Position numbers and translations under genes: made by a program. Source: Bacillota bacterium (GTDB taxonomy: Bacteria > Bacillota > Clostridia > Lachnospirales > Lachnospiraceae). From it: a stretch of 64,000 nucleotides of DNA. The stretch is from contig JAEYFP010000030.1 in NCBI GenBank assembly GCA_023402845.1, positions 73,038-137,037 on the forward strand, in the 5' to 3' direction. Positions 1 to 7,710 of the stretch are shown piece by piece (the first letter of the stretch is position 1; each line of letters starts with the position of its first letter). The notes under the pieces were generated by a model. That model was not told the DNA's origin, did not search any database, and saw only the letters and a program-made list of their open reading frames with translations.

Positions 1-13
1 CCATCCGTATATG

Positions 14-370
14 CTATTCGGTAACCATTTCTTCATCAAATTCCTCATTGTCGAGGAACTCGTCAAAGGCATCCGCAACGGCTTCATATACCTCGTCGTC
101 GGAAATATAATTTAAAACAGGTTCGGCATTGACATCATCTTCATCTTCTTCATATTGATAAAACCAAACCTCTCCATCTGCGCTTTCACCGTTTTCATCA
201 AGCGGAAGCAGTGCAATATAATCATTTTCTTTCACTGTCAATATTGTAATGATTGCACAATTCACCTTTGAACCATCATCCAGTTCAAGTTCTACGGTCA
301 TATCCTCCTCCGCATGATCGTGCTCACAATTATCCCCGCAACCACAATTACAATGATGCTCGTGTTCCAT
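14..370 (-). CDS. DUF1292 family acidic protein
   Basis: A 118-residue acidic protein of the DUF1292 (YrzB-like) family, whose function is unknown. The core from about residue 24 has the family pattern of a beta-rich domain (VELELDDGSKV, then IALLPLDE and EVWFYQY) followed by a very acidic C-terminal tail. The first 20 residues are unusual: four Cys (7, 9, 11, 15) alternate with five His (3, 5, 6, 17, 19), which suggests a metal-binding tail; that part is inference. The start is set by an AAAGGAG ribosome site 8 bases upstream. In Firmicutes such genes often sit near alaS, ruvX and fur-type genes, but here any operon partners lie outside the window on the left. Family assignment is fairly sure; function is not known. 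Confidence 0.8.
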   Translation of the reverse strand: MEHEHHCNCGCGDNCEHDHAEEDMTVELELDDGSKVNCAIITILTVKENDYIALLPLDENGESADGEVWFYQYEEDEDDVNAEPVLNYISDDEVYEAVADAFDEFLDNEEFDEEMVTE

Positions 371-401
371 AATAACTCCTTTCCCTGCATATGCATATTT
401 T

Positions 402-443
402 GCTGTTTTTCCAATAGATTGGCTGATACGCTTGAAAACAGCA
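402..443 (-). promoter_or_regulatory. Inverted repeat in the DUF1292 leader
   Basis: GCTGTTTT and AAAACAGC form an 8-base inverted repeat separated by 26 bases, just upstream of the DUF1292 gene on its transcript side. There is a possible -10 (TATAAA on the minus strand) further up, with only a weak -35. The hairpin could be a leader structure or an operator. I see no T-run that would make it a terminator. Confidence 0.3.
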
Positions 444-505
444 AGTACATTTATAATTTACCATAAGTAATTCATAAAGTATAGGGTAATAATGAAAAAA
501 TTGGA

Positions 506-534
506 TTGACAATTTTAAACATTATTTTTAAACT
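506..534 (+). promoter_or_regulatory. Sigma-A type promoter of the sirtuin-like gene
   Basis: TTGACA at 506-511, a 17-base spacer and TAAACT at 529-534. The -35 is a perfect match and the -10 matches 4 of 6. The in-frame TTG that overlaps the -35 box cannot be the translation start if this promoter is used, which supports the ATG at 575. Confidence 0.6.
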
Positions 535-574
535 AGTGTTAGTAGCAAAAGAAGATAAGTGGGAGAACGGCACT

Positions 575-1318
575 ATGACAAAAGGAGAACAGATTAGTAA
601 GCTGCGAAGAATGATAGAGACGAATGATCAAATCGTATGTTTGCTTGGTGTTGGAATGGGAATTGAATGTGGTTTAAAAAATCGTTGGTGCAACGAAGAA
701 ACATACCGGGTGGAGGCAGAATACGGATATTCACCCGAAGAGATTTATTCGGCGATTTTTTATGGTACAAAGACGGAGGAATTTTTTAAGTATTATAAAA
801 AGGAATGCCTGAATTTAAATATTCTGCCAAGCGAAGCTCATTATGCACTGCTGAAGCTTGAACAGGCAGGCAAGCTGAAAGTCTGCATCACACATAATAT
901 TAATTGCATGGCGGTAAAAGCGGGTCTTAAAAACGTGATTGAGCTGCATGGTTCTATTCATGATAACGAATGTCCGAAATGCCATAAAAAATATTCTGCT
1001 GTTTTTATAAAGGACACTGTGGGTGTGCCGCTTTGTGAAAACTGTAAGCAGCCGATCAGACCACAAGTAAAACTCAGAGGTGAGATGATCCGAAATGATA
1101 AGATGACACTGGCGGCCAATGCCTGTCAGGCGGCGAACATGGTGCTTGTGCTGGGAACAAATTTAAACCATCCGATGGTAAAATCCTTTTTGCATTATTA
1201 TACGGGGAATAAAGTGGTACTCATTACTAAACACGAGCATTATACGGATAAACAGGCAGATTTGTGTATTTATGGCGAGGTGAGGGAAATTCTTCCGCAA
1301 GCTATGGAAAGCGAATAA
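575..1318 (+). CDS. Sir2-like (sirtuin-fold) protein, divergent
   Basis: A 247-residue protein with the outline of a Sir2 NAD-dependent deacylase. The Zn ribbon is clear (C133-x2-C136 and C154-x2-C157), as is the catalytic His in ELHGS (H125), followed by RPQVKLRGE and GTNLNHP at the positions of the usual RPxVVxFGE and GTSL motifs. The NAD loop is altered: GVGMGIECG replaces GAGISxxSGIP, and THNIN (106-110) replaces TQNID, so the conserved Asp is Asn. It may still bind NAD, but deacetylase activity is not assured. The ATG at 575 has a GGGAG site 9 bases upstream and lies downstream of a good promoter. It is a single-gene unit closed by a terminator. Confidence 0.75.
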   Translation: MTKGEQISKLRRMIETNDQIVCLLGVGMGIECGLKNRWCNEETYRVEAEYGYSPEEIYSAIFYGTKTEEFFKYYKKECLNLNILPSEAHYALLKLEQAGKLKVCITHNINCMAVKAGLKNVIELHGSIHDNECPKCHKKYSAVFIKDTVGVPLCENCKQPIRPQVKLRGEMIRNDKMTLAANACQAANMVLVLGTNLNHPMVKSFLHYYTGNKVVLITKHEHYTDKQADLCIYGEVREILPQAMESE

Positions 1319-1326
1319 AAATATAA

Positions 1327-1376
1327 AAACTTCTGATTCTAATGAAAGGGAATACAAAGAGTCAGAAGTTTTTTAT
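1327..1376 (+). terminator. Rho-independent terminator of the sirtuin-like gene
   Basis: AACTTCTGA pairs with TCAGAAGTT across a loop of about 23 bases and is followed by a run of Ts. It lies 10 bases after the stop codon. Confidence 0.7.
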
Positions 1377-1409
1377 TGACTTTGTCTTTTCCAAAGTGCA
1401 CAATATAAA
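1376..1409 (+). promoter_or_regulatory. Promoter and operator-like repeat of the ABC exporter
   Basis: A likely promoter is TTGTCT (1382-1387), a 16-base spacer and TATAAA (1404-1409). Overlapping the -35 is a perfect inverted repeat, ACTTTG-N7-CAAAGT (1379-1397), which is a plausible operator. No regulator gene is adjacent. Confidence 0.4.
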
Positions 1410-1446
1410 AAATATCCTATATGGAATTTTTACAAGGAGGAAGGAT

Positions 1447-3180
1447 ATGTTAAAACTGGTAAAAAGGAATATCCGGCAGTATACCGGTCCGATGCTGATT
1501 GCGATTGTGACACTGTTTTTACAGACAATGACCGATTTGTATCTGCCGACGCTTAATGCCGACATTACGAATAACGGAATGGCAAAGGGAGATATGGAAT
1601 ATATCATCAGGACAGGGAGTGTGATGCTGCTGATCGTGGGAATTGGGGTTGTCTGCATGATTGTGAGCAGCTATTTTTCTTCGGCGGCGGCGATGGGACT
1701 CGGTAAAAATATTCGCGAGGAGCTGTTCTGCCATGTGGAGACACTCTCCAAGGGCGATATCGACGAGATTGGGACGGCATCTTTGATTACGCGGGCGACC
1801 AACGATGTTATGCAGGTGCAGAATGCCGCAATGATGATGCTTCGCATGATGCTGATGGCACCGATTATGTGTATCGGCGGTATTATAATGGCAAGAAGGA
1901 AAAGCCCGGATTTATCGTGGGTGATTATCTGTGCATTGCCGTTTATCGCGGCATTGCTGATCTATATGCTATACAGGGGGCTTCCGCTCTTTAAGAGTAT
2001 TCAGAAAAAAATAGATCGTGTCAACCAGGTTGTCAGGGAATACTTAAGCGGTATCCGTGTAATCCGTGCCTTTTGTAAGGATGATTATGAAAAAAAACGC
2101 TTTCAGGAGGCAAATACGGATTTGATGCAGGTTTCCTTAAAGGTATTCCGCATGATCTCATTTATGATGCCGGCGATGATGCTGATCGTCAATGCGACGA
2201 ACATTGCAATTGTATGGATCGGAGGAAAATATATGGTGGCAGGGAAGCTTCAGGTTGGTGACCTGACGGCGTTTATTACCTACGTGGCTTTGATTCTAAT
2301 GTCCATCATGATGATGTCAATGCTGTTTATTATGCTGCCGAGAGCTTCCGCTTCCGCAGACCGGATTAACGAGGTCCTGAATAAAAAGCCTGCAGTCAGC
2401 GACAAAGAGAAGGTGCAGGTTCAGCATGGACACACGAGAGGAAGCCTTGTATTTGAGAATGTGACGTTTTCCTATCCGGGGGCAGAAAGCCCTGTGCTTA
2501 CAAATATTTCTTTTGAAACGCGGCCGGGCGAAGTAACGGCAATTATCGGCGGAACAGGCAGCGGAAAGTCGACACTGATTAATTTAATCCCGCGGTTTTA
2601 CGATGTGACGTCGGGCAGCGTCAAAATAGATGGTGTCGATGTGAGAAGCCTTGGACAGGAAGAATTGCGAAAGAAAATTGGACTTGTCCCGCAGAGGGCA
2701 TTTCTGTTCAGTGGTACAATAGAAGAAAATGTGAAAATGGGAAGAGAGAATGCGACAGAGGAAGAGGTGCTTCGCGCACTTGAAATCGCGCAGGCAGCTG
2801 AATTTGTCAATGAAAAGGAAGAAAAAGAGCAGACAATAGTTACTCAGGGCGGCACAAACGTATCAGGAGGGCAAAGACAGCGGCTCGCGATTGCGCGTGC
2901 GATCGTCAGAAGGCCGGAAATATATATTTTTGACGACAGCTTTTCGGCGCTTGATTATAAGACGGATGCCGCGCTCAGAAAGGCGCTGTATAAGGTAATA
3001 GAAGACAGTACTGTGCTGATTATCGCGCACCGGGTCAGTACGATCATGAATGCGGACCGCATTCTTGTCCTGGATGACGGAGAGCTGGTTGGTATCGGCA
3101 CCCATAAAGAGCTTTTGGAATCGTGTAAGGTTTATCAGGAAATCGTTTATTCCCAGCACAATGAAAGTGAGGCGGGTTAA
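1447..3180 (+). CDS. Heterodimeric ABC exporter subunit, degenerate-site partner
   Basis: A 577-residue half-transporter: an N-terminal six-helix exporter domain (about 1-320) and a C-terminal ATPase. Walker A GGTGSGKST is near residue 368, the signature VSGGQ near 471, and the Walker B is IYIFDDS near 493. Walker B has Asp where the catalytic Glu normally sits, as in the degenerate site of TM287/288, BmrCD and LmrCD-type heterodimers. It should pair with the next gene, whose Walker B is canonical. The ATG at 1447 is chosen because AAGGAGGAAGG lies just before it; reading further upstream would enter the promoter. The stop codon abuts the next start with no gap, so the two are translationally coupled. 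Substrate unknown; probably drugs, lipids or peptides. Confidence 0.9.
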   Translation: MLKLVKRNIRQYTGPMLIAIVTLFLQTMTDLYLPTLNADITNNGMAKGDMEYIIRTGSVMLLIVGIGVVCMIVSSYFSSAAAMGLGKNIREELFCHVETLSKGDIDEIGTASLITRATNDVMQVQNAAMMMLRMMLMAPIMCIGGIIMARRKSPDLSWVIICALPFIAALLIYMLYRGLPLFKSIQKKIDRVNQVVREYLSGIRVIRAFCKDDYEKKRFQEANTDLMQVSLKVFRMISFMMPAMMLIVNATNIAIVWIGGKYMVAGKLQVGDLTAFITYVALILMSIMMMSMLFIMLPRASASADRINEVLNKKPAVSDKEKVQVQHGHTRGSLVFENVTFSYPGAESPVLTNISFETRPGEVTAIIGGTGSGKSTLINLIPRFYDVTSGSVKIDGVDVRSLGQEELRKKIGLVPQRAFLFSGTIEENVKMGRENATEEEVLRALEIAQAAEFVNEKEEKEQTIVTQGGTNVSGGQRQRLAIARAIVRRPEIYIFDDSFSALDYKTDAALRKALYKVIEDSTVLIIAHRVSTIMNADRILVLDDGELVGIGTHKELLESCKVYQEIVYSQHNESEAG

Positions 3181-5052
3181 ATGAGTCAGGGAAAATTACA
3201 GGAAAAAATGCCGGTTCGCAAAGAAAGAAGAATGGGTGGATCCGGAGGTCCGGGAGGACCGCCCGGGATGGTGCCGGGTGAGACGGCAAAGGATTTTAGA
3301 GGAAGCTTTAAACGGCTGATGAGCTATATCGGAGAACATAAAGGAGTGATTATTTTCGTTTTTCTGATGGCGATTATTTCTTCGCTGTTCGGTATCCTCA
3401 CGCCAAAGGTACTTTCCGGCGCAATGAATATTTTATATGATGGTTTTGTCGGTGCGGCAGACGGACAGGGTATTCTGGTTGATTTTGCAAGAATCAGGAA
3501 TATATTAATTGTTCTTGCAGTATTATATACCTTGAATGCGGTATTTAACTATTTTCAGCAGTACCTGATGGCGGGAGTGGGCCAGAAGGTTATTTTCCGT
3601 ATGAGAAGGGAAGTTGATGAAAAGCTGACAAGACTTCCAATTAAATATTTTGACAATCATGCGCGGGGTGATATTTTAAGCCGTATGAGCAATGATATTG
3701 ACAACGTCGGAAATTCCTTGCAGCAGGCATCGGTTCAGATTATTTCGTCGATTATTACGATTGTAGGCGTATTCTTTATGATGCTGTGGATCAGCCCTGT
3801 CATGACACTGCTCGTTTTGCTGACACTACCCTTGATCATGCTTGTGACGATGCTTGTTGCAAAGCGTTCCCAAAAGTATTTTTCAAAACAGTGGGAGACA
3901 CTCGGAAACCTGAATGGCCATATTGAGGAGATTTTTTCCGGGGCTGATGTCGTGAAGGCATATGGATTTGAAAAAAAGGCGATTGAAAAGTTTAAAGAAG
4001 AAAATGTGCTGCTTTATGAGCAAAGCAGGAAAGCACAGTTTATTTCCGGCATTATCATGCCTCTGATGAATGCGATCGGCAATCTGTCTTATGTGCTGAT
4101 CTGTATTGTCGGTGGCATGAAAGTAATTAACGGTTCGATTTCATTTGGCGATGTGACGGCGTTTATCCAGTACCAGAAGCAGTTTTCACAGCCGATCACG
4201 CAGACTGCCAATATGATGAACGTGTTCCAGTCGGCACTGGCATCGGCAGAACGGGTATTTGCCATTCTGGATGAGGAAGAGGAACAGGAGACCTCTGATA
4301 ATTATCAAAAACTGGAAAGTGTTAAGGGCGAGGTTTTATTCGAACATGTAAAGTTTGGCTATCAGGAGGATCAGGTGCTGATTAAGGATATGAATATTCA
4401 TGTGAAGCCGGGACAGCTTGTAGCGATAGTCGGCCCAACCGGTGCCGGAAAGACGACGCTTGTCAATCTGCTGATGCGTTTTTATGAAATCAATTCAGGA
4501 AAAATTTCTATTGACGGGATCAATATCCGCGATATCAAAAGAAATGACCTGAGGGATATTTTTGGCATGGTGTTACAGGATACTTGGTTATTTTCCGGCA
4601 CGATCTATGACAATATCGCCTACGGAAGTTTTAAGGTGCTGGAAAATGAGGTGATCGGTGCGGCAAGGGCTGCACATGTGCATCGATTTATAAAGACTTT
4701 ATCACATGGATATGATACAATACTGAATGAAGAGGGTACGAATGTATCACAGGGGCAGAAACAACTTTTGACAATTGCAAGAGCGATGATTTCGGATCCG
4801 TCGATTTTAATATTGGATGAGGCAACAAGCAGTGTTGATACGAGAACGGAGGTGTTGATCCAAAAGGCGATGGAAAGGCTTTTGGAAGGAAGAACGAGCT
4901 TCGTAATCGCACACCGGTTGTCTACGATTAAAGGTGCGGATTTGATACTCGTCATGAAGGATGGCGATATTATTGAACAGGGCACGCATGAAGAGCTGAT
5001 GCGGCGGGATCAGTTTTATGCAGAGCTTTATAACAGCCAGTTTGCACATTGA
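3181..5052 (+). CDS. Heterodimeric ABC exporter subunit, consensus-site partner
   Basis: A 623-residue half-transporter with a Gly/Pro-rich cytoplasmic N-terminal segment (about 17-35, GGSGGPGGPPG) typical of the second subunit in Firmicute heterodimers. The membrane domain follows, then the ATPase: Walker A GPTGAGKTT near residue 418, signature VSQGQ near 522, Walker B LILDEATSSVD near 543 with the catalytic Glu. The signature has Gln in place of the usual third residue, fitting a heterodimer in which one ATP site is degenerate. The start directly follows the stop of the partner gene. It exports an unknown substrate across the inner membrane. Family assignment is firm. Confidence 0.9.
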   Translation: MSQGKLQEKMPVRKERRMGGSGGPGGPPGMVPGETAKDFRGSFKRLMSYIGEHKGVIIFVFLMAIISSLFGILTPKVLSGAMNILYDGFVGAADGQGILVDFARIRNILIVLAVLYTLNAVFNYFQQYLMAGVGQKVIFRMRREVDEKLTRLPIKYFDNHARGDILSRMSNDIDNVGNSLQQASVQIISSIITIVGVFFMMLWISPVMTLLVLLTLPLIMLVTMLVAKRSQKYFSKQWETLGNLNGHIEEIFSGADVVKAYGFEKKAIEKFKEENVLLYEQSRKAQFISGIIMPLMNAIGNLSYVLICIVGGMKVINGSISFGDVTAFIQYQKQFSQPITQTANMMNVFQSALASAERVFAILDEEEEQETSDNYQKLESVKGEVLFEHVKFGYQEDQVLIKDMNIHVKPGQLVAIVGPTGAGKTTLVNLLMRFYEINSGKISIDGINIRDIKRNDLRDIFGMVLQDTWLFSGTIYDNIAYGSFKVLENEVIGAARAAHVHRFIKTLSHGYDTILNEEGTNVSQGQKQLLTIARAMISDPSILILDEATSSVDTRTEVLIQKAMERLLEGRTSFVIAHRLSTIKGADLILVMKDGDIIEQGTHEELMRRDQFYAELYNSQFAH

Positions 5053-5105
5053 GCGGTATGCGCAGGCATTGATTTTGTTAATAGTCTGTCCGGACAGGGA
5101 GCAGA

Positions 5106-6974
5106 ATGCAGAAAGAAACAGATCATTTAAAATTCAGTAAAGGAAACGGCATGGTGCCGGGAGTGAGTGTCTGCAGGGGTGGCTGGCAATTCTGCTGTAC
5201 AGCGGATTGCAGGCATTCTCTGGTGCTGTATTTGTATGAAAAAACGGGGAATCTATACACCAAAATCGACTTATTGCCTTATCACATCGCCGGAAACATT
5301 TATTCCATTCAGGTGATGGGCTTGAGGGAAAAAGGGCTGGAATATGAATATGAATCCGATGGACAGCCTATCAGGGATGAGTATGGAAAGACTCTTTCTT
5401 CCCTTCGTAAGTGGGGCGTGAAAGCTGAAAAAGAAAAGCCTGCCAGGAATGGTTTCTATAAAGATGTATTTGACTGGGGATATGATATGCCCTTAAAGCT
5501 TCCGTATCACAAAATTGTGGCGTATTCCTTACATGTTCGCGGATTTACGAGGCATCCGTCTTCCGGTGTTAAAGGAAAGGGCACCTTTCTTGGTATCTTA
5601 GAAAAAATTCCTTATTTAAATGAGCTTGGGATTAATCAGATTGAGCTGCTGCCCGCATACGAATTTTATGAGCTTGATGTTGAAAGAGATCAGCTTGGGA
5701 AAGGACATCCGAAGTATGCCGATGAATCGAAATCAGAAAGTATTATAAAAATAAATTACTGGGGTTATAAAGAGGGCAGCTATTTTATACCGAAGGCAGC
5801 TTATTCCTATAGTAAGGATGCTGTGTTCGAGTTTAAGTCGCTGATAAAGGCACTGCATGAAAGCGGGATCGAACTTATTATGCAGTTTTATTTTCCGGCC
5901 GAAGTCAATCGAAATCTTGTATTAACCTGCCTGAAATTCTGGGTAACAGATTATCATGTGGACGGTTTTCATTTAAAAGGCGAGAATCTGCCTATCGATT
6001 TGCTTGCCACAGATCCCTTGCTTGCAGATACAAAGCTGTACTATACCGGCTACGACAGGGAACATATCTTCGGCGGAGCAGGTATGGCGAATCGTTATCT
6101 TGCAGAAGCAAATCAGGAGTTTATGACGGATATGCGCCGTTTTTTAAAGAGTGATGAGGAGATGCTGCCTGCGTTTTTGTACAGACAACGCAGGAATCCA
6201 AAAAATCTTCATATCATTAATTTTATGACTTCTTATGAGGGCTTTACGTTGTATGACCTCGTTTCCTACGATTATAAACACAATGAGGCAAACGGCGAGG
6301 ATAATAAGGATGGAACCAATTATAATTATAGCTGGAATTGCGGAATTGAAGGAGCCACCCGGAAAAAGGCTGTTCTTGCGCTTCGTATGAAACAGATAAA
6401 AAATGCATTTGTGCTGATTCTGCTCAGTCAGGGAACACCGATGCTGCTTGCCGGCGATGAATTTTGCAACACGCAGTATGGAAATAATAATGCATACTGT
6501 CAGGACAATGAGACAACGTGGCTGAATTGGAAGCAGTCCGGACAGTCGAAGGAACTGTTTAATTATGTAAAGCAATTAATTGTACTGCGAAAGACTCATC
6601 CGATTCTGCATAAAGAGGAAGAACTTCGGATTATGGATTATGCCGGATGCGGTTATCCTGATTTATCTTACCATGGAGAAGCCGCATGGTACCCTAAAAT
6701 GGAAAATCATATTCGACATATCGGCATTATGCTGTGCGGAAAATATGCGCGAATTGATAAAAAAACAGAAGATATTTTTTTCTTTATTGCTTACAATATG
6801 CATTGGGAGCCACATCATTTTGGGCTTCCAAAGCTGCCAAAAGGAATGAAATGGCAATATTGCCTTGACACAACCGGTTATTTAGACGGGGAATTATGCA
6901 ACCAAACTCTAGTAAAGAAACAGGATGAAATTACAGTTTCCGAGCGCAGTATCCTGATCCTGACAGGCTGCTGA
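5106..6974 (+). CDS. GH13 isoamylase/debranching-type protein, catalytic residues lost
   Basis: A 622-residue protein with an N-terminal CBM48-like region and a GH13 barrel of the GlgX/isoamylase/pullulanase kind. The family pattern is clear in YSLHVRGFTRHPSSG (140-154), in the strand before LLPAYEFYE, in DLVSYDYKHNEANGE and in GTPMLLAGDEF (443-453). The active-site motifs are not canonical. Region I reads MQFYFP (259-264) instead of DVVYNH. Region II reads DGFHLKG, so the Arg is H289 and the nucleophile Asp is K291. Region III has T314 where the acid Glu should be. Region IV is SYEG instead of SHDG, so Asp is E378. It is therefore probably a non-hydrolytic glucan-binding or regulatory protein. 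It follows the ABC exporter by 53 bases and may be co-transcribed. Confidence 0.8.
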   Translation: MQKETDHLKFSKGNGMVPGVSVCRGGWQFCCTADCRHSLVLYLYEKTGNLYTKIDLLPYHIAGNIYSIQVMGLREKGLEYEYESDGQPIRDEYGKTLSSLRKWGVKAEKEKPARNGFYKDVFDWGYDMPLKLPYHKIVAYSLHVRGFTRHPSSGVKGKGTFLGILEKIPYLNELGINQIELLPAYEFYELDVERDQLGKGHPKYADESKSESIIKINYWGYKEGSYFIPKAAYSYSKDAVFEFKSLIKALHESGIELIMQFYFPAEVNRNLVLTCLKFWVTDYHVDGFHLKGENLPIDLLATDPLLADTKLYYTGYDREHIFGGAGMANRYLAEANQEFMTDMRRFLKSDEEMLPAFLYRQRRNPKNLHIINFMTSYEGFTLYDLVSYDYKHNEANGEDNKDGTNYNYSWNCGIEGATRKKAVLALRMKQIKNAFVLILLSQGTPMLLAGDEFCNTQYGNNNAYCQDNETTWLNWKQSGQSKELFNYVKQLIVLRKTHPILHKEEELRIMDYAGCGYPDLSYHGEAAWYPKMENHIRHIGIMLCGKYARIDKKTEDIFFFIAYNMHWEPHHFGLPKLPKGMKWQYCLDTTGYLDGELCNQTLVKKQDEITVSERSILILTGC

Positions 6975-6982
6975 TGCCAGTC

Positions 6983-7014
6983 ACAAAATCGGGCCTGGCT
7001 TCATATAGTATAAT
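6983..7014 (+). promoter_or_regulatory. Candidate promoter, sigma-A -10 and sigma-K-like pattern
   Basis: TATAAT at 7009-7014 is a perfect sigma-A -10, but no good -35 lies 17 bases upstream. The same stretch fits the sporulation sigma-K pattern: AC at 6983-6984, a 17-base gap and CATATAGTA (CATAnnnTA) at 7002-7010. A late mother-cell promoter would suit a Cys-rich coat-type protein. This is pattern matching only. Confidence 0.35.
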
Positions 7015-7041
7015 GATAGACATGAAAAGGGAGAATATTAT

Positions 7042-7251
7042 ATGAATTGTTGTTTTATCATTATATTATTGCTGCTTTGCAGTAGCTGTAATCAGGATAA
7101 TTCTTGCCGCGGCGGCAGGTCGCCGAAACCCTGCAAGCCGCCTAAATCTTGTGCCAGACCTTCTTCGCCGTGCGGATGCGGTCCGATTGCACAGCCGTTT
7201 GACTCGGGTCCATGCGGATCTCGGAATGATTGCAATTCCTGTTGTGATTGA
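7042..7251 (+). CDS. Small cysteine-rich protein (69 aa)
   Basis: A 69-residue protein with 13 Cys. The N-terminus is a short hydrophobic stretch (FIIILLLLCSSC, 5-16) that resembles a signal or membrane segment. The rest is rich in Cys, Pro and Gly, with Lys/Pro repeats (SPKPCKPPKSC) and paired Cys at the end. I do not recognise a family. The base-poor hydrophobic start and high Cys content suggest a secreted or spore-associated disulfide-rich peptide. An AAGGGAG site stands 8 bases before the ATG. The gene is followed by a hairpin that lacks a T-run on this strand, so its transcript probably continues across the convergent 31-aa gene to the terminator ending at 7480. Confidence 0.6.
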   Translation: MNCCFIIILLLLCSSCNQDNSCRGGRSPKPCKPPKSCARPSSPCGCGPIAQPFDSGPCGSRNDCNSCCD

Positions 7252-7285
7252 TTTAGGATAAGAGAAAATTCCTATTTTCTGTTAC

Positions 7286-7318
7286 AAAAAAAAGAGGAAG
7301 GGTTAGGCCCTTCCTCTT
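7286..7318 (-). terminator. Terminator of the 31-aa peptide gene
   Basis: GAGGAAGGG (7294-7302) pairs with CCCTTCCTC (7308-7316) around a 5-base loop. On the minus strand the stem is followed by eight Ts (complement of 7286-7293), a textbook rho-independent terminator. On the plus strand only two Ts follow, so it should be weak for the 69-aa gene. Confidence 0.85.
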
Positions 7319-7331
7319 GCTGCGCAATCTA

Positions 7332-7427
7332 TTAGTTGCAGCTCTTTCCGAGCAACTGACAGACATATGCGTATAAGTCAGAACAATTCATGCTTGAACA
7401 ATCAAAGTTTAAGTTTGAAAAACACAT
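7332..7427 (-). CDS. 31-aa cysteine-containing peptide
   Basis: A very short reading frame on the minus strand encodes 31 residues, starting MCFSNLNFDC and ending LLGKSCN, with five Cys (2, 10, 15, 23, 30) spaced 5-8 apart. It is supported by signals rather than by length: AAAGGAGGTC lies 10 bases before the ATG, and a perfect terminator begins 14 bases after the stop. There is no signal peptide or clear membrane helix. I do not recognise a family, and it is not the six-Cys SCIFF peptide. It could be a modified peptide precursor, a small regulatory protein or a metal-binding peptide. The plus-strand transcript of the neighbouring 69-aa gene would run antisense through it. Confidence 0.6.
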   Translation of the reverse strand: MCFSNLNFDCSSMNCSDLYAYVCQLLGKSCN

Positions 7428-7449
7428 AATCTTGTGACCTCCTTTATGT

Positions 7450-7480
7450 CAGTCCTGATATAGAAAGCGGACTGTTTTTT
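7450..7480 (+). terminator. Terminator for rightward transcription from the Cys-rich gene
   Basis: CAGTCC (7450-7455) and GGACTG (7469-7474) are separated by 13 bases and followed by TTTTTT on the plus strand. On the minus strand the same repeat sits directly upstream of the ribosome site of the 31-aa gene and could fold in its leader. Confidence 0.5.
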
Positions 7481-7649
7481 GAATACTGTGTTGCCTTAGC
7501 TAAGTACAAATTGATTGTAACATTTCTGTAACAATTTTGTATATAGGAGACTAATGACAGGAGAAGAAATATCTGGAGGAGAAATGAAAAGGTCATACTA
7601 ATAAATATATTTTTAAAAAATATAGAAATTTAAGAAGTAGATTCCGTAA

Positions 7650-7678
7650 TTGACGCAGATTGTTCATGGTGATAAACT
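7650..7678 (+). promoter_or_regulatory. trpS promoter
   Basis: TTGACG, a 17-base spacer and TAAACT, 32 bases before the trpS ATG. I see no T-box (no AGGGTGGNACC-like bulge and too short a leader), although T-box control of trpS is common in Firmicutes. Confidence 0.6.
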
Positions 7679-7710
7679 AACTAATAGAAGATCATTTGGA
7701 GGAACAGAAG

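Noticed and set aside
7252..7330. A possible terminator for the 69-aa gene (AGAAAAT/ATTTTCT, and the hairpin at 7294)
   Set aside because: No T-run follows on the plus strand; the good plus-strand terminator is at 7450-7480.
7502..7548. Direct repeat TGTAACA-TTTC-TGTAACA and surrounding AT-rich promoter-like DNA
   Set aside because: The spacing of candidate -35 and -10 boxes is poor on both strands, and the trpS promoter is much clearer further right.
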